Assembly: GCF_030315745.1 (NCBI RefSeq)
Contig: NZ_JASXSH010000002.1
Location: 124,001 to 188,000, forward strand
Length of the DNA: 64,000 nucleotides
DNA from: Gordonia heveisoli
GTDB taxonomy: Bacteria; Actinomycetota; Actinomycetes; Mycobacteriales; Mycobacteriaceae
Direction of reading: 5' to 3'
The translations under genes were made by a program, and so were the position numbers. Below, piece by piece: positions 1 to 8,596 of the stretch; within the stretch, counting starts at the first letter, position 1, and each line of letters opens with the position of its first letter. The notes under the pieces are model-generated. The model saw nothing but the letters and a program-made list of their open reading frames with translations. It was not told where the DNA came from and ran no database searches.

Positions 1-2015
1 ACGCGGGCGAGTTCGAATCCGTCATTCGACCCGGCGACCGCGGTCAGGCGTGCCATCGCCTGCGACACCGGCGCCGACTTCGTCATCAGCAGACACAATC
101 CGGCGTGGCCACCACGACCGACACGACCCCGCAGCTGGTGAAGCTGGCTGACACCGAATCGCTCAGCGTCGACGATCACCATCATGGTGGCGTTTGGGAC
201 GTCGACGCCGACCTCGATCACCGTCGTGGACACCAGCACGTCGACCTCACCGCGACCGAACGCGTCCATCACCGCGTTCTTGTCCTCGGCGGGCAGGCGT
301 CCGTGCAGCAATTCGATGCGCCGTCCACCGAGCCGCGCGGCCAGCAGTTCCTCGTATTGCTCGATCACCGAGATCGTTTTGGGGGCATCGGCTTTCGGTT
401 TCGCGTCAGGATCGTCGTCACCGTCGCCGATCCGCGAACAGACGACGTAGACCTGCCTGCCGGCCTCGATCTCCTCCTCGGCACGCTCCCAGACCCGTTC
501 GACCCACTTCTCGTTGGCCATCGGCACAACCGTCGTGGTGATCGGTTGCCGTCCGCGCGGCAGCTCGCGCAGCACCGAGGTGTCGAGATCACCGAAGGCG
601 GTCATCGCGACGGTGCGCGGGATCGGGGTTGCCGTCATCACCAGGAAGTGCGGCATGCGCCCGTCACGACCCTTGCCGCGCAGCACATCCCGCTGTTCGA
701 CACCGAACCGGTGCTGTTCGTCGACCACCACCATGCCCAGGTCGAAGAACTCGACCTTCTCCTCCAGCAGCGCATGCGTACCGACGACGATGCCCGCCGT
801 ACCGGTCACCACGTCGAGCAGCGTCTGCCGCTTACCCTTCGTCTTCATCGACCCGGTGAGCAGCGCGATCTGCGTGGCGCCGTCGGCGGCCGTCAGCTCG
901 CCGCCGTCGGCCAACTCGCCCAACATCGTTCGCATCGTCCGATAGTGCTGTGCGGCAAGAACCTCGGTGGGCGCCAAGATCACACACTGGAATCCGTTGT
1001 CGACGACCCGCAACATCGCCAGCAACGAGACGAGGGTCTTACCGGAGCCGACCTCACCCTGCAGGAGTCGACTCATCGGCTGGTTGCGCGCCAGGTCGGT
1101 ACCGAGTTCGGCGACGACATCGCGCTGGCCGTCGGTGAGTTGGAAGGGCAACCGCGCCAGCAGCTGGTCCTCCAGTCTGCCCGGCACATGCGGACACGGC
1201 GGGGCCGACTCGCTACGCCCCGCGAGCCTGCGTTGCGCGAGAACGGTCTGAATGGCCAGCGCCTCGTCGAACCTCAGTCGCGCTCGGGCGGACTCGATGT
1301 CGGCGTCGGTGTCGGGCAGGTGCACACGGGTGAGTGCGTCGGCGGTGGTGATGAGGTCGCGCCGGGCACGCTCATCCGGGGTCAGCGCATCGTCCATCGG
1401 CGGCATCTCGGCGATGATCCGGCGCACCGCACCCCAGATATCCCAGGTCTGGATCTCCCGATTGGCCGGATACATCGGCAGGATCGCCCGGTCGAAGGAC
1501 TGAAGCAGATCGATCGCAGCAGACGGTTGCGTACCGGTGACCTCGGCCTCGACGGAGTACATCTCGACCAGCATCTGTGATCCGACGGCCTCGGCGATCT
1601 CGGCATCACCGTCGGGCAGCACCATCCACTCCGGGTGCGACAGCTGGATCTGATCACGGAAGAGCTTCACCGTGCCCGCCATCATCACACGGGCCCCGGG
1701 CTTGAGTTTGTGCCGAATGAACCTCGGGTTGAAGAAGGTCGCCTCGTAGGTCCGATTACTGTCTGCGACAACGACCTTGAGGAACTGTCCGTTACGACTT
1801 TTCATCCGGATGAGGTCGGCCTTGGTGATCCGCCCGACGATCGTCAGATGCTCACCGGGCTCAGGTGTCTCGCCCGCCGATCCCTGCCCATGGCGGACGT
1901 AGCGGCGCGGAGTGTAGTGCAGGAGTTCACCGACGGTGGCGAGCCCGAGGGAGGCCAGCCCCGCTCCGGTTTTCGGTCCGAGGACGTCGGTCAGGGAATC
2001 CGACAGCGCGATCAC
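1..2015 (-). CDS. recG: ATP-dependent DNA helicase RecG, 3' end cut by window edge
   Basis: Branch-migration helicase that remodels stalled replication forks and Holliday junctions. About 671 codons are present and the last ~70 residues lie beyond position 1; the visible end still reads as the family motif GFELA. Reading from a GTG at 2015, the N-terminal wedge/OB domain comes first, Walker A (GEVGSGKT) is near residue 320, and the DEQH box followed by RFGV is near residue 431; the second helicase domain follows. The GTG lies 34 bases after the stop of the upstream DAK2 gene on the same strand, so the two are probably cotranscribed, as in mycobacteria. Identity is clear; the exact start is less so. 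Confidence 0.93.
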   Translation of the reverse strand, partial: MIALSDSLTDVLGPKTGAGLASLGLATVGELLHYTPRRYVRHGQGSAGETPEPGEHLTIVGRITKADLIRMKSRNGQFLKVVVADSNRTYEATFFNPRFIRHKLKPGARVMMAGTVKLFRDQIQLSHPEWMVLPDGDAEIAEAVGSQMLVEMYSVEAEVTGTQPSAAIDLLQSFDRAILPMYPANREIQTWDIWGAVRRIIAEMPPMDDALTPDERARRDLITTADALTRVHLPDTDADIESARARLRFDEALAIQTVLAQRRLAGRSESAPPCPHVPGRLEDQLLARLPFQLTDGQRDVVAELGTDLARNQPMSRLLQGEVGSGKTLVSLLAMLRVVDNGFQCVILAPTEVLAAQHYRTMRTMLGELADGGELTAADGATQIALLTGSMKTKGKRQTLLDVVTGTAGIVVGTHALLEEKVEFFDLGMVVVDEQHRFGVEQRDVLRGKGRDGRMPHFLVMTATPIPRTVAMTAFGDLDTSVLRELPRGRQPITTTVVPMANEKWVERVWERAEEEIEAGRQVYVVCSRIGDGDDDPDAKPKADAPKTISVIEQYEELLAARLGGRRIELLHGRLPAEDKNAVMDAFGRGEVDVLVSTTVIEVGVDVPNATMMVIVDAERFGVSQLHQLRGRVGRGGHAGLCLLMTKSAPVSQAMARLTAVAGSNDGFELAR

Positions 2016-2049
2016 CGGTGCCGTACACCCACTCGTATCAGGCCGCGGC

Positions 2050-3702
2050 TCATTCCACGCCCACCTGGATCAGGTCTGTGTGCTGGCCGGTCTCATAGAC
2101 GGTCAGTTCGATACCCGGATAGCCGCGGCGCATCAGTTCGGTGATGGCGGTGATCGCCTCACGGTCGACCGCCGAACCGGCCAGGACCGTGACGAGTTCA
2201 CCACCGGTGGCGAGCATCAGATCGATGAGCGCGGTGGCTGCACCGGTCTGGTCCGGCGCGACGACGAGCACGTCGTCGCCGATCAGTCCGAGGATGTCGC
2301 CCACCTCGCAGGTACCCGCCAACGTCATCATCTTCTGCTCGGCGACCTGCAGTGAACCAAGCCGGGTGCCGGCGGCCGCCTCCGCCATCGCGTAGGCGTC
2401 GATGTCGGCTTCCTCCGACGGATCGTGAACGGCCAGCGCCGCCAGACATTGGGCCATCGATGAGGTCGGGAGCGTGACGATGGAACGCTGGTTGGAGCGG
2501 ACCTCGGTGGCGACGGTGACCAGTTCCTGTGAGGGCAGCGCCCCGTTGGCCATCACCACGACGTGTGCGCTGTCGGTGTCGCGAATCGCGGCGGCCAGCT
2601 GCTCGGCGGTGAGGCCGTCGTCAGCGCGCAGGACGCTCGCCCCCGCCTCCCGGAACAGATCCGCCGCGCCTTCGCCGCGCACGGCTGCGACCACCGCACG
2701 CTTGTGGCGTGGCGGCGGTTCGATCGAGTCGACCTGAGCGCGGAGCGCGTCGAGCGCGAAACAGCTGATCCGGATGTCGGAGATATGGCCGAGGTCGACA
2801 CCCGCCTGAACGGCACCGCCCGGCTCACAGGTGTGCACATGCACCGAGAACCGTTCACCGTCGCCTGCCGAACTGTCCCCGACGATCACCACCGCGTCAC
2901 CGAGTTGGTCGAGCCGGGTGCGCAGTGCGGCGATCGACTCACCGGCCGCACCGTCGAGGAGGTACATCACCTCGAAGTCCATATCGCTGCCATCGGCACA
3001 GGTGTCGCCGGTCGGATGACCGGGTTCTCCGCCGCCGGTGAGGATCCCGCGGTAGCGCCGCCTGCGGTTGGACACCCCGGTCAGGGCGTTGACCATGGCG
3101 TCGAGCATGGCCAGGAATCCACGGCCACCGGCATCGACGACCCCGGCGGCGGCGAGGACCGGCAGCTGGTCCGGGGTGTGTTCGAGTGCCTCCGCGCAGT
3201 CGTCGGCGATGGCGCGCGCCAGATCACTGGCGGAGTCGGAGGTGTCGGCGGCAGCCGTGTCGGCGGCCACGCGGATCAAGGTGAGAACCGTACCCTCGCG
3301 GGGTTCACTGACCGCGCGTGTGGCCGCCCGCGAGGCCAATCGCAGACCGGAGGTGACCAGCGAACGGAAGGTGAGCTCAGGCCCGGAGCCGAGGACCTCG
3401 GCCGCATCGGCGAAGCCGACCAGCACCTGGGACAGGATGATGCCCGAGTTGCCCCGGGCCGCCCCGACCGCACCGTCGGCCATCGCACGGGCCACCTGCG
3501 CCACCTCGGCATCGGCTGGTAGCGCCGCGGCGGCGTCGGCAGCCGCCGCCATGGTGAAGACCATGTTGCTGCCGGTGTCGGAATCCGGGATCGGGAACAC
3601 GTTGAGATCGTTGATCTCACCCCGCAACTCGGTGAGGTTCTCGGCGGATGCATGCGCCCAGTCACGCAGTAGCTGCGGATTCAACGTCCGTGCACTCACC
3701 AT
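2050..3702 (-). CDS. DAK2-domain protein, fatty acid kinase FakA/YloV-like
   Basis: About 550 residues. The N-terminal DhaL (DAK2) nucleotide-binding domain carries the Mg-ATP motif NDLNVFPIPDSDTGSNM near residues 31-47, followed by Ala-rich helices and a C-terminal DegV-like half. In Firmicutes FakA phosphorylates fatty acids bound to the carrier FakB; the actinobacterial version next to recG is not, to my knowledge, characterised. No fakB-like DegV gene lies in this window. The start was set at ATG 3702 (or GTG 3699) because GAGAGGGGA lies just before it; the frame stays open upstream but without a better ribosome site. Its stop is 34 bases before recG. The family is confident, the substrate is inference. 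Confidence 0.85.
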   Translation of the reverse strand: MVSARTLNPQLLRDWAHASAENLTELRGEINDLNVFPIPDSDTGSNMVFTMAAAADAAAALPADAEVAQVARAMADGAVGAARGNSGIILSQVLVGFADAAEVLGSGPELTFRSLVTSGLRLASRAATRAVSEPREGTVLTLIRVAADTAAADTSDSASDLARAIADDCAEALEHTPDQLPVLAAAGVVDAGGRGFLAMLDAMVNALTGVSNRRRRYRGILTGGGEPGHPTGDTCADGSDMDFEVMYLLDGAAGESIAALRTRLDQLGDAVVIVGDSSAGDGERFSVHVHTCEPGGAVQAGVDLGHISDIRISCFALDALRAQVDSIEPPPRHKRAVVAAVRGEGAADLFREAGASVLRADDGLTAEQLAAAIRDTDSAHVVVMANGALPSQELVTVATEVRSNQRSIVTLPTSSMAQCLAALAVHDPSEEADIDAYAMAEAAAGTRLGSLQVAEQKMMTLAGTCEVGDILGLIGDDVLVVAPDQTGAATALIDLMLATGGELVTVLAGSAVDREAITAITELMRRGYPGIELTVYETGQHTDLIQVGVE

Positions 3703-3860
3703 TCCCCTCTCGACCATCATCGCCATCGGCCACATGCGGTCACCCTGGCGGAAGCAGCGACCATCAGTGACGCCCTTCCGGGTCCGCACCGTCTGATGTG
3801 TGCGAGATTACTAGCATGCGCCGACAGCCACCGGCGGCCCGCCGCGCTCGCCGACCTGAT

Positions 3861-3890
3861 TTGGCCGACCCGGTGCCCGCCCGCTACTCT
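3861..3890 (+). promoter_or_regulatory. candidate promoter of rpmB
   Basis: TTGGCC (3861-3866) and TACTCT (3885-3890) are separated by 18 bases, matching a vegetative -35/-10 pair about 100 bases before rpmB. No other gene uses this 290-base gap, which also holds the start region of the divergent DAK2 gene. Seen in sequence only. Confidence 0.4.
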
Positions 3891-3992
3891 TGCAGGGTTG
3901 CCTGCCGGGCAATTGCGCGCGCTCCGCGCTGTGCCGGCCGTCCCGACGGGCAGAACCACGAAGACCATATTCAACGATCAAGGGAGTTCGAC

Positions 3993-4184
3993 ATGGCTGC
4001 CGTTTGCGATATCTGCGGCAAGGGCCCGGGCTTCGGGAAGTCGGTGTCGCATTCGCACCGCCGGACCAACCGTCGCTGGAACCCGAACATCCAGTCGGTC
4101 CGCGTCGAGGTCGCCCCGGGCAACCGGAAGCGCAAGAACGTGTGCACCTCGTGCCTGAAGGCCGGCAAGACCGCCGCAGTCTGA
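3993..4184 (+). CDS. rpmB: 50S ribosomal protein L28, zinc-binding form
   Basis: 63-residue L28 of the large ribosomal subunit. The start [15 protein letters not shown] is typical. Two CxxC pairs (CDIC near residue 5 and CTSC near residue 52) make this the C+ zinc-ribbon form rather than the zinc-free paralogue that many actinobacteria keep under Zur control. The ATG at 3993 follows AGGGAG with good spacing. It is a single-gene unit between a candidate promoter and a strong hairpin terminator, divergent from the DAK2-recG pair. Confidence 0.95.
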   Translation: MAAVCDICGKGPGFGKSVSHSHRRTNRRWNPNIQSVRVEVAPGNRKRKNVCTSCLKAGKTAAV

Positions 4185-4245
4185 GTCACCTCGGCTGACG
4201 TTCGTCCCTGATCGCGGGTGACCCCGCTGTTCTCGGACATCGACG

Positions 4246-4292
4246 GACCCGACCCCGACCGAGCATTCGCTCGCCCCGGAGTCGGGTCTTTG
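4246..4292 (+). terminator. Rho-independent terminator after rpmB
   Basis: The arms GACCCGAC (4246-4253) and GTCGGGTC (4281-4288) are perfectly complementary, with a smaller CGAGC/GCTCG hairpin between them, and are followed by TTTGT. It lies 60 bases past the rpmB stop and just before the crotonase gene. Confidence 0.7.
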
Positions 4293-4317
4293 TCATACGC
4301 GCGCTAATGTTCGCGTC

Positions 4318-5127
4318 ATGACTTCGACGCTCCCCACCGACTCCCCGACCCCGCTCGTCCACATCGACGCGGGCGTCCTGACGATCACGGTATCGACCGC
4401 CGCGGCAGGCAATTCGCTCAACGACGACGGCATGGTCGAGGGCACCGCCGCCCTGCGCGCCGTCGCCCGCGGTGAACATCAGGTCGGCGCGGTCCTCCTC
4501 GTCGGGGCAGGCGCCAACTTCTGCGCGGGCGGCAACGTGCGGGCCTTCGCCGGCGCCGAACACCGTCCCACCTACCTGCGCCACATCGCCGACACCTTCC
4601 ACGGACTCGTCGCTGCGCTCTACGAGGCCGACCGCCCCGTCGTCGCCGCCGTCAAGGGCTGGGCGGCCGGAGCGGGGATGTCACTGGTGCTGCACGCCGA
4701 CGTCGCGATCGGCGGCGAGTCGACCAAGATGCGCCCGGCCTACCGCGGCATCGGGTTGACCCCCGACGGCGGTATGACCTGGACCCTGCCGCGCGCCATC
4801 GGCGCCGCCCGAGCTCGCAACGTCATCCTGACCGACAAGGTCGTCTCCGCCACCGAGGCCCTGGACTGGGGGCTGCTGTCGGAGGTCGTCGCCGACGATC
4901 AGGTCGAGGCCACCGCGCGCGCGGCAGCCGAGAAGATCGCCGCCGGACCGTGGCAGGCGGATGCGGCCACCCGCCGCCTGCTGTCGCAGTCGGCGGACAA
5001 CACCCTGCTCGACCAGCTGTCCGCCGAGGCGCAGTCGATCGCCTTCCGCTCGGGCACCGCCGAAGGCACCGAAGGCGTCGACGCCTTTGTCGGTAAGCGC
5101 GCACCCGACTTCGGTTCGCTGAGCTAG
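4318..5127 (+). CDS. enoyl-CoA hydratase/isomerase family protein (PaaG-like)
   Basis: 269-residue crotonase-fold protein. The oxyanion-hole segments FCAGGNV (near 62-68) and [11 protein letters not shown] (near 102-112) are present, and the active-site region reads [12 protein letters not shown], which resembles PaaG/isomerase-type members carrying Asp rather than the classical Glu pair of hydratases. The likely substrate is an acyl-CoA, but sequence alone does not settle which reaction. It is a single gene after the rpmB terminator. Its TAG stop overlaps the TAG stop of the convergent ung gene within the four bases CTAG. Confidence 0.85.
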   Translation: MTSTLPTDSPTPLVHIDAGVLTITVSTAAAGNSLNDDGMVEGTAALRAVARGEHQVGAVLLVGAGANFCAGGNVRAFAGAEHRPTYLRHIADTFHGLVAALYEADRPVVAAVKGWAAGAGMSLVLHADVAIGGESTKMRPAYRGIGLTPDGGMTWTLPRAIGAARARNVILTDKVVSATEALDWGLLSEVVADDQVEATARAAAEKIAAGPWQADAATRRLLSQSADNTLLDQLSAEAQSIAFRSGTAEGTEGVDAFVGKRAPDFGSLS

Positions 5128-5810
5128 GGCAGACGCCAGTCGATCGGATCCGCACCCAGATCCTCGAGTTCGGCGTTCGCGCGGCTGAACGGCCGGGAGC
5201 CGAAGAAGCCGCGCGACGCCGACAACGGGGACGGATGCGGCGAGACGATCACCGGCACGTCCGGCAGCCACTCCTGCAGATTGGCCGCGTCCCGCCCCCA
5301 CAGAATCGCGACGAGGGGTTCGTCCCGGTTCACCAGCGCCTTGATGGCACATTCGGTGACCGCCTCCCATCCCTTCTTCCGGTGCGAACCAGCCTCTCCC
5401 GGAGCCACCGTGAGCACTCGATTCAGCAGCAGCACACCGGCGTCGGCCCACGGCGTCAAGTCGCCGTTGGCGGGTGTCGGATATCCGAGGTCCGCGCAAT
5501 ACTCGGTGTAGATGTTGGACAGCGAGCGCGGAATCGGTGTCACCTCCGGTGCCACCGAGAAGCTGAGCCCGACCGCATGTCCGGGCGTCGGATAGGGGTC
5601 CTGTCCGACGATCAGCACCCGAACGTCGTCGAAGGGACGGTCGAAGGCGCGCAGCACATTCGCGCCGGCGGGCAGATACCCACGTCCGGACGCGAGTTCA
5701 CCACGTAGGAACTGCCCCATCTCGGCGATCGTCTCCTCGACCGGCGCCAACGCCGCCGCCCAGCCCGGATCGATCAGTTCGGCAAGCGGTTTGGGCGTCA
5801 CGGCCGCCAT
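5124..5810 (-). CDS. ung: uracil-DNA glycosylase, family 1
   Basis: 228 residues, normal family length. It removes uracil from DNA to start base excision repair. The water-activating motif [11 protein letters not shown] (near residues 69-79) and the HPSPLSA loop (near 191-197) are intact. The ATG at 5810 is preceded by GGGAGACTGG, which belongs to a four-copy 17-bp tandem repeat filling the gap to the upstream carbonic anhydrase gene. It probably belongs to a thiL - gamma-CA - ung transcript, as the three genes are close together on one strand. Confidence 0.95.
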   Translation of the reverse strand: MAAVTPKPLAELIDPGWAAALAPVEETIAEMGQFLRGELASGRGYLPAGANVLRAFDRPFDDVRVLIVGQDPYPTPGHAVGLSFSVAPEVTPIPRSLSNIYTEYCADLGYPTPANGDLTPWADAGVLLLNRVLTVAPGEAGSHRKKGWEAVTECAIKALVNRDEPLVAILWGRDAANLQEWLPDVPVIVSPHPSPLSASRGFFGSRPFSRANAELEDLGADPIDWRLP

Positions 5811-5875
5811 CAGTCCAGTCTCCCCATCAGTCGAGTCTCCCCATCAGTCCAGTCTGCTCATCAGTCGAGTCTTCT
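5808..5875. repeat. four-copy 17-bp tandem repeat at the ung start
   Basis: Four head-to-tail units begin at 5808, 5825, 5842 and 5859, each of the form CATCAGTC(C/G)AGTCT followed by three variable bases. Read on the minus strand every unit ends in GGACTGATG or CGACTGATG. The last unit supplies the ung start codon, the first covers the carbonic anhydrase stop (TGATG), and two carry a GGGAGA ribosome-site-like stretch. The repeat occupies the whole intergenic gap. Confidence 0.9.
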
Positions 5876-6382
5876 CAGGGCAGTTCGGTAGTGCTGGGCG
5901 TTGCCGAAGTACATCGTGCAGTTCAGGTCGGTATGGCCGTCGGCGACTTCGTATCCCTCACGAATCTTCGCCGGCACGCCCAGCGCCATCCGGCGCGGCG
6001 GGACCTCGAAGCCGAACGGGACGACGGCCCCGGCCCCGACGATCGCACCGTCGCCGATCCGAGATCCGTTAAGTACCACCGATCCCGACGCGATCAGCAC
6101 GTTGTCCCCGATAGTCGAACCCTCGATATGCGCGTTGTGTCCGACCACGCAGTTCGACCCGATGATCGTGGGATCGATGACCGTGCAATGGATCACGGTG
6201 CCGTCCTGAATATTCGAGCGCGCACCGACGGTGATCGTCCCGTAGTCGCCACGCAGGACCGCTCCCGGCCACACCGACACCCCGTCGCCGAGGGTGACCG
6301 ACCCGATGACGACCGCGTCAGGGTGGACATAGACATCGGTGCCGAGAGTCGGCACCCGGTCGTCGAGTGCATAGATCGCCAT
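5861..6382 (-). CDS. gamma-class carbonic anhydrase family protein (left-handed beta-helix)
   Basis: 173 residues built of hexapeptide repeats typical of the trimeric left-handed beta-helix fold. The three histidines expected to bind metal are present: one in GTVIHC (near residue 66) and two in VVGHNAHIEG (near 83 and 86). The product probably hydrates CO2, although many YrdA/PaaY-like members have weak or unproven activity. The gene lies between thiL and ung on the same strand, with a perfect inverted repeat upstream and a tandem repeat over its stop codon. Confidence 0.85.
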   Translation of the reverse strand: MAIYALDDRVPTLGTDVYVHPDAVVIGSVTLGDGVSVWPGAVLRGDYGTITVGARSNIQDGTVIHCTVIDPTIIGSNCVVGHNAHIEGSTIGDNVLIASGSVVLNGSRIGDGAIVGAGAVVPFGFEVPPRRMALGVPAKIREGYEVADGHTDLNCTMYFGNAQHYRTALRRLD

Positions 6383-6398
6383 GTGGCGATCTAATCAT

Positions 6399-6423
6399 CA
6401 CCTGTTCGGGGACCGAACAGGTG
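6399..6423. promoter_or_regulatory. perfect 11-bp inverted repeat between thiL and the carbonic anhydrase gene
   Basis: CACCTGTTCGG (6399-6409) and CCGAACAGGTG (6413-6423) are separated by GGA. The hairpin begins five bases past the thiL stop and ends 17 bases before the next ATG, with no T run on either strand. It may be an operator, an attenuating hairpin or a weak terminator; the sequence does not decide. Confidence 0.55.
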
Positions 6424-6428
6424 GCGGC

Positions 6429-7490
6429 TCAACGGTCCCCGATGTCGACGAAGGACTGCCACCCCTGCAATCGCGTTCCGTCCGGACCGTGCAACGGCCC
6501 GCCGTCGATCACCACCTCCGGTTCACCGTCGCCCGCTTCGACCGTCCCGATCACCGTCCAGCCCGCGGGCACCCGTGCGGACGAACCGAAGGCGGCCAGC
6601 AGTTCATGATCCTCCCCGCCCGCGATCACCCACTCGGTGACGTCGACGCCCAGCCCGGCGGCGAGCGCCGCGACCTCCGGCCGGCGCGGGACCAGATCGG
6701 AGCGCACCGACAGCCGATGCCTGCACGCCTGCGCCATCGTGACGAGTTCCTCGACGAGACCGTCGGAGATATCGGTCATCGCATGCGCGCCGGCCGCGGC
6801 TGCGACCGGCCCCTGCCCGAGGTCGGGTGTCGGCAGGCGAAAGGCCGCCGTCAGGGCCGCCGCCGCTTCCGGCGACACTCCGCCGGTGTCTCCTCCGGTC
6901 AGGATCGCCAGGCCCGCGGCGCATGTGCCGAGCCGACCGCTGACCGCGAGGACGTCACCGACTCGTGCACCGCCGAGTGTCACCGGCGTCCGGCCGTCGA
7001 GCGCGCCCACCGACGTGACGCTCACCACCACTTCCCGCGCCGCCACGAGGTCGCCGCCCAGCAATCGCGCCCCGAGCCGATGGGCGGCATCGACCATCCC
7101 CTCGTTGAGGTCGAGGACAGTGCCCACCGAGGTGTCGGGTGGGCAGGCTATCGACACCACAATCCCGGTCGTGCGTCCGCCCATGGCCGCGATGTCGGCG
7201 GCACTCTGGACCACCGCCCGCGCACCCACCTCACTCGGATGAGACCAGGCAAAACGAAAATGTCGACCCTCTACCGACGTGTCGGTGCTGATGACCGTCG
7301 GCACGCCGGTGTCGAGGACCGCCGCATCGTCGCCGGAACCGATCACCAGGTCGTGCCGGTCGTCGTGGCGCGCGGTCGCCGCGGCCGTCAGCGCGGCGAT
7401 CACCGCGCGCTCGCCGACCTCCCCTACCGACGCCGAACGCAGGATCCCACCGGCGCGCGCACCCTCGCCGCTCGTGGCCATCTCACTCAC
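6429..7490 (-). CDS. thiL: thiamine-monophosphate kinase
   Basis: About 353 residues. It phosphorylates thiamine phosphate to thiamine diphosphate, the cofactor used by IlvB elsewhere in this window. Motifs of the PurM-like ATP-binding fold are present: IGSGDDAAVL, STDTSVEGRHF and MTDISDGL. GTG 7490 was chosen because GGGAGAACG lies five bases upstream; ATG 7481 is possible. The frame stays open far upstream, but that part overlaps two convincing genes on the other strand. Confidence 0.92.
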   Translation of the reverse strand: MSEMATSGEGARAGGILRSASVGEVGERAVIAALTAAATARHDDRHDLVIGSGDDAAVLDTGVPTVISTDTSVEGRHFRFAWSHPSEVGARAVVQSAADIAAMGGRTTGIVVSIACPPDTSVGTVLDLNEGMVDAAHRLGARLLGGDLVAAREVVVSVTSVGALDGRTPVTLGGARVGDVLAVSGRLGTCAAGLAILTGGDTGGVSPEAAAALTAAFRLPTPDLGQGPVAAAAGAHAMTDISDGLVEELVTMAQACRHRLSVRSDLVPRRPEVAALAAGLGVDVTEWVIAGGEDHELLAAFGSSARVPAGWTVIGTVEAGDGEPEVVIDGGPLHGPDGTRLQGWQSFVDIGDR

Positions 7491-7646
7491 CCGTTCTCCC
7501 TTTGACTCGCGCCCGGCAGGGTTTGTCAGTGACAATGTGTGCCAGAAGTGTATTGGCTCGCCGGGTCCCCCCGGCACGGAGCCGACGTTCCTCGCCGGCG
7601 GCGACAGCCGGGTGCGGCGATGTGGCAGAGACCGAAAGGGAGGCCC

Positions 7647-7886
7647 GTGGTTCAGGCTTACATACTGATCCAGACCGAGGTCGGACGAGCCGCGATCGCC
7701 GCGGCGACCATCGCCGAGATCGACGGCGTCGCGTCCTCGGAGGAGGTCAGCGGCCCCTACGACGTGATCGTGCGGGTCGAGGTCGCCGATGCCACCCGGC
7801 TCACCGACGACGTCGTGCCGCAGATCCAGAAGGTCGACGGCATCACCCGCACCCTGACGTGCCCGGCGGTCACCCGCCCCCACTAG
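7647..7886 (+). CDS. Lrp/AsnC ligand-binding domain protein (stand-alone RAM domain)
   Basis: 79 residues. It matches only the C-terminal RAM (regulation of amino acid metabolism) domain of Lrp/AsnC regulators and has no helix-turn-helix. It starts MVQAYILIQTEVG and contains the GPYDVIVRVE core strand. Such stand-alone domains form small-molecule-binding oligomers and may modulate full-length Lrp proteins. The GTG at 7647 follows GGGAGG at ideal spacing, so the short form is intended rather than truncated. It is divergent from thiL and ten bases from the next gene. Confidence 0.85.
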   Translation: MVQAYILIQTEVGRAAIAAATIAEIDGVASSEEVSGPYDVIVRVEVADATRLTDDVVPQIQKVDGITRTLTCPAVTRPH

Positions 7887-7896
7887 GGTGGTCGGC

Positions 7897-8526
7897 GTGA
7901 CATCAGCAGGTCCCGAGAATGAAGAATCCGGCGAGTCGACCGATGACCGATACGGCTCGGGACCGCGACTGAGTCCCGCACTCATCGCGACGCTCGTCGC
8001 CATCCCGGTGATGGTGCTGGTGGGTTTCATCACCTTCGCCGCATTCAAGTCCGACGACGAGAACACCGACCCGGCCGCCAAGTACGCCACCGATCCGGCC
8101 CTCGCCCAGGTGTGCCAGAAGTTGCTCGCCGCCGTACCCGATCACTTCGACGGGTACCAGGCCAAAGAGGTTCGCGGCCAGAATGCGGTGTGGGCGGCCA
8201 CCGGCGACACCGGCGACGACATCAGCCTGCGCTGCGGGGTATCCCGGCCCGCCGACCTCGGACCGAGCAGTTCCCTGCAGGTGATCCGGCCGGCCAACAG
8301 CGATGCCGCCCAGTGGTTCCTCGTCGACAGCATCCAGAGTTCCGGGCAGGCGTGGGTGGCCGTCGATCACCGTCCGTACATCCTGCTGTGGTTGCCGGTG
8401 AAGGCCGGCGACGCCCCGCTGACCGACATCACCGCCACCCTGACCAAGGTGCTCGAACCGGCACCGCTGGATTTCGGTCCCGCACCCGCAGGCACGTCAT
8501 CGCCGCCAACTCAGCCGACTCGCTGA
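7897..8526 (+). CDS. DUF3515 membrane-anchored protein
   Basis: 209 residues. A short cytoplasmic N-terminus is followed by one membrane segment near residues 30-50 (LIATLVAIPVMVLVGFITF) and an extracytoplasmic domain with Cys pairs (VCQKLL, LRCGV). It matches DUF3515, which in mycobacteria lies in the same thiL-gpsA neighbourhood; no function is established. GTG 7897 was picked over GTG 7888 because AGGGTGG lies six bases upstream. It probably shares a transcript with the RAM-domain gene. In mycobacteria a ddl gene follows; here only 70 empty bases separate it from the convergent gpsA. Confidence 0.8.
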   Translation: MTSAGPENEESGESTDDRYGSGPRLSPALIATLVAIPVMVLVGFITFAAFKSDDENTDPAAKYATDPALAQVCQKLLAAVPDHFDGYQAKEVRGQNAVWAATGDTGDDISLRCGVSRPADLGPSSSLQVIRPANSDAAQWFLVDSIQSSGQAWVAVDHRPYILLWLPVKAGDAPLTDITATLTKVLEPAPLDFGPAPAGTSSPPTQPTR

Positions 8527-8596
8527 TCCGACGCCGGCTGCTCCCCGAGGTGCGCGACGCGATAGCGGAGAGTCTCGCAGGGCGCGGACCGAACAG

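Noticed and set aside
105-1580. 491-codon open frame on the plus strand at the left end
   Set aside because: It is antisense to recG, whose helicase motifs are clear on the minus strand; the translated product is His/Arg-rich with no recognisable fold, typical of a high-GC shadow frame.
6399-6423. SOS (LexA) box
   Set aside because: The actinobacterial consensus is CGAAC-N4-GTTCG; here the half sites are in the opposite order, GTTCG then CGAAC.
7491-8090. N-terminal extension of thiL by about 200 codons
   Set aside because: It overlaps the RAM-domain and DUF3515 genes, which have good ribosome sites, and the extension has no family resemblance; thiL has its own start at 7490.
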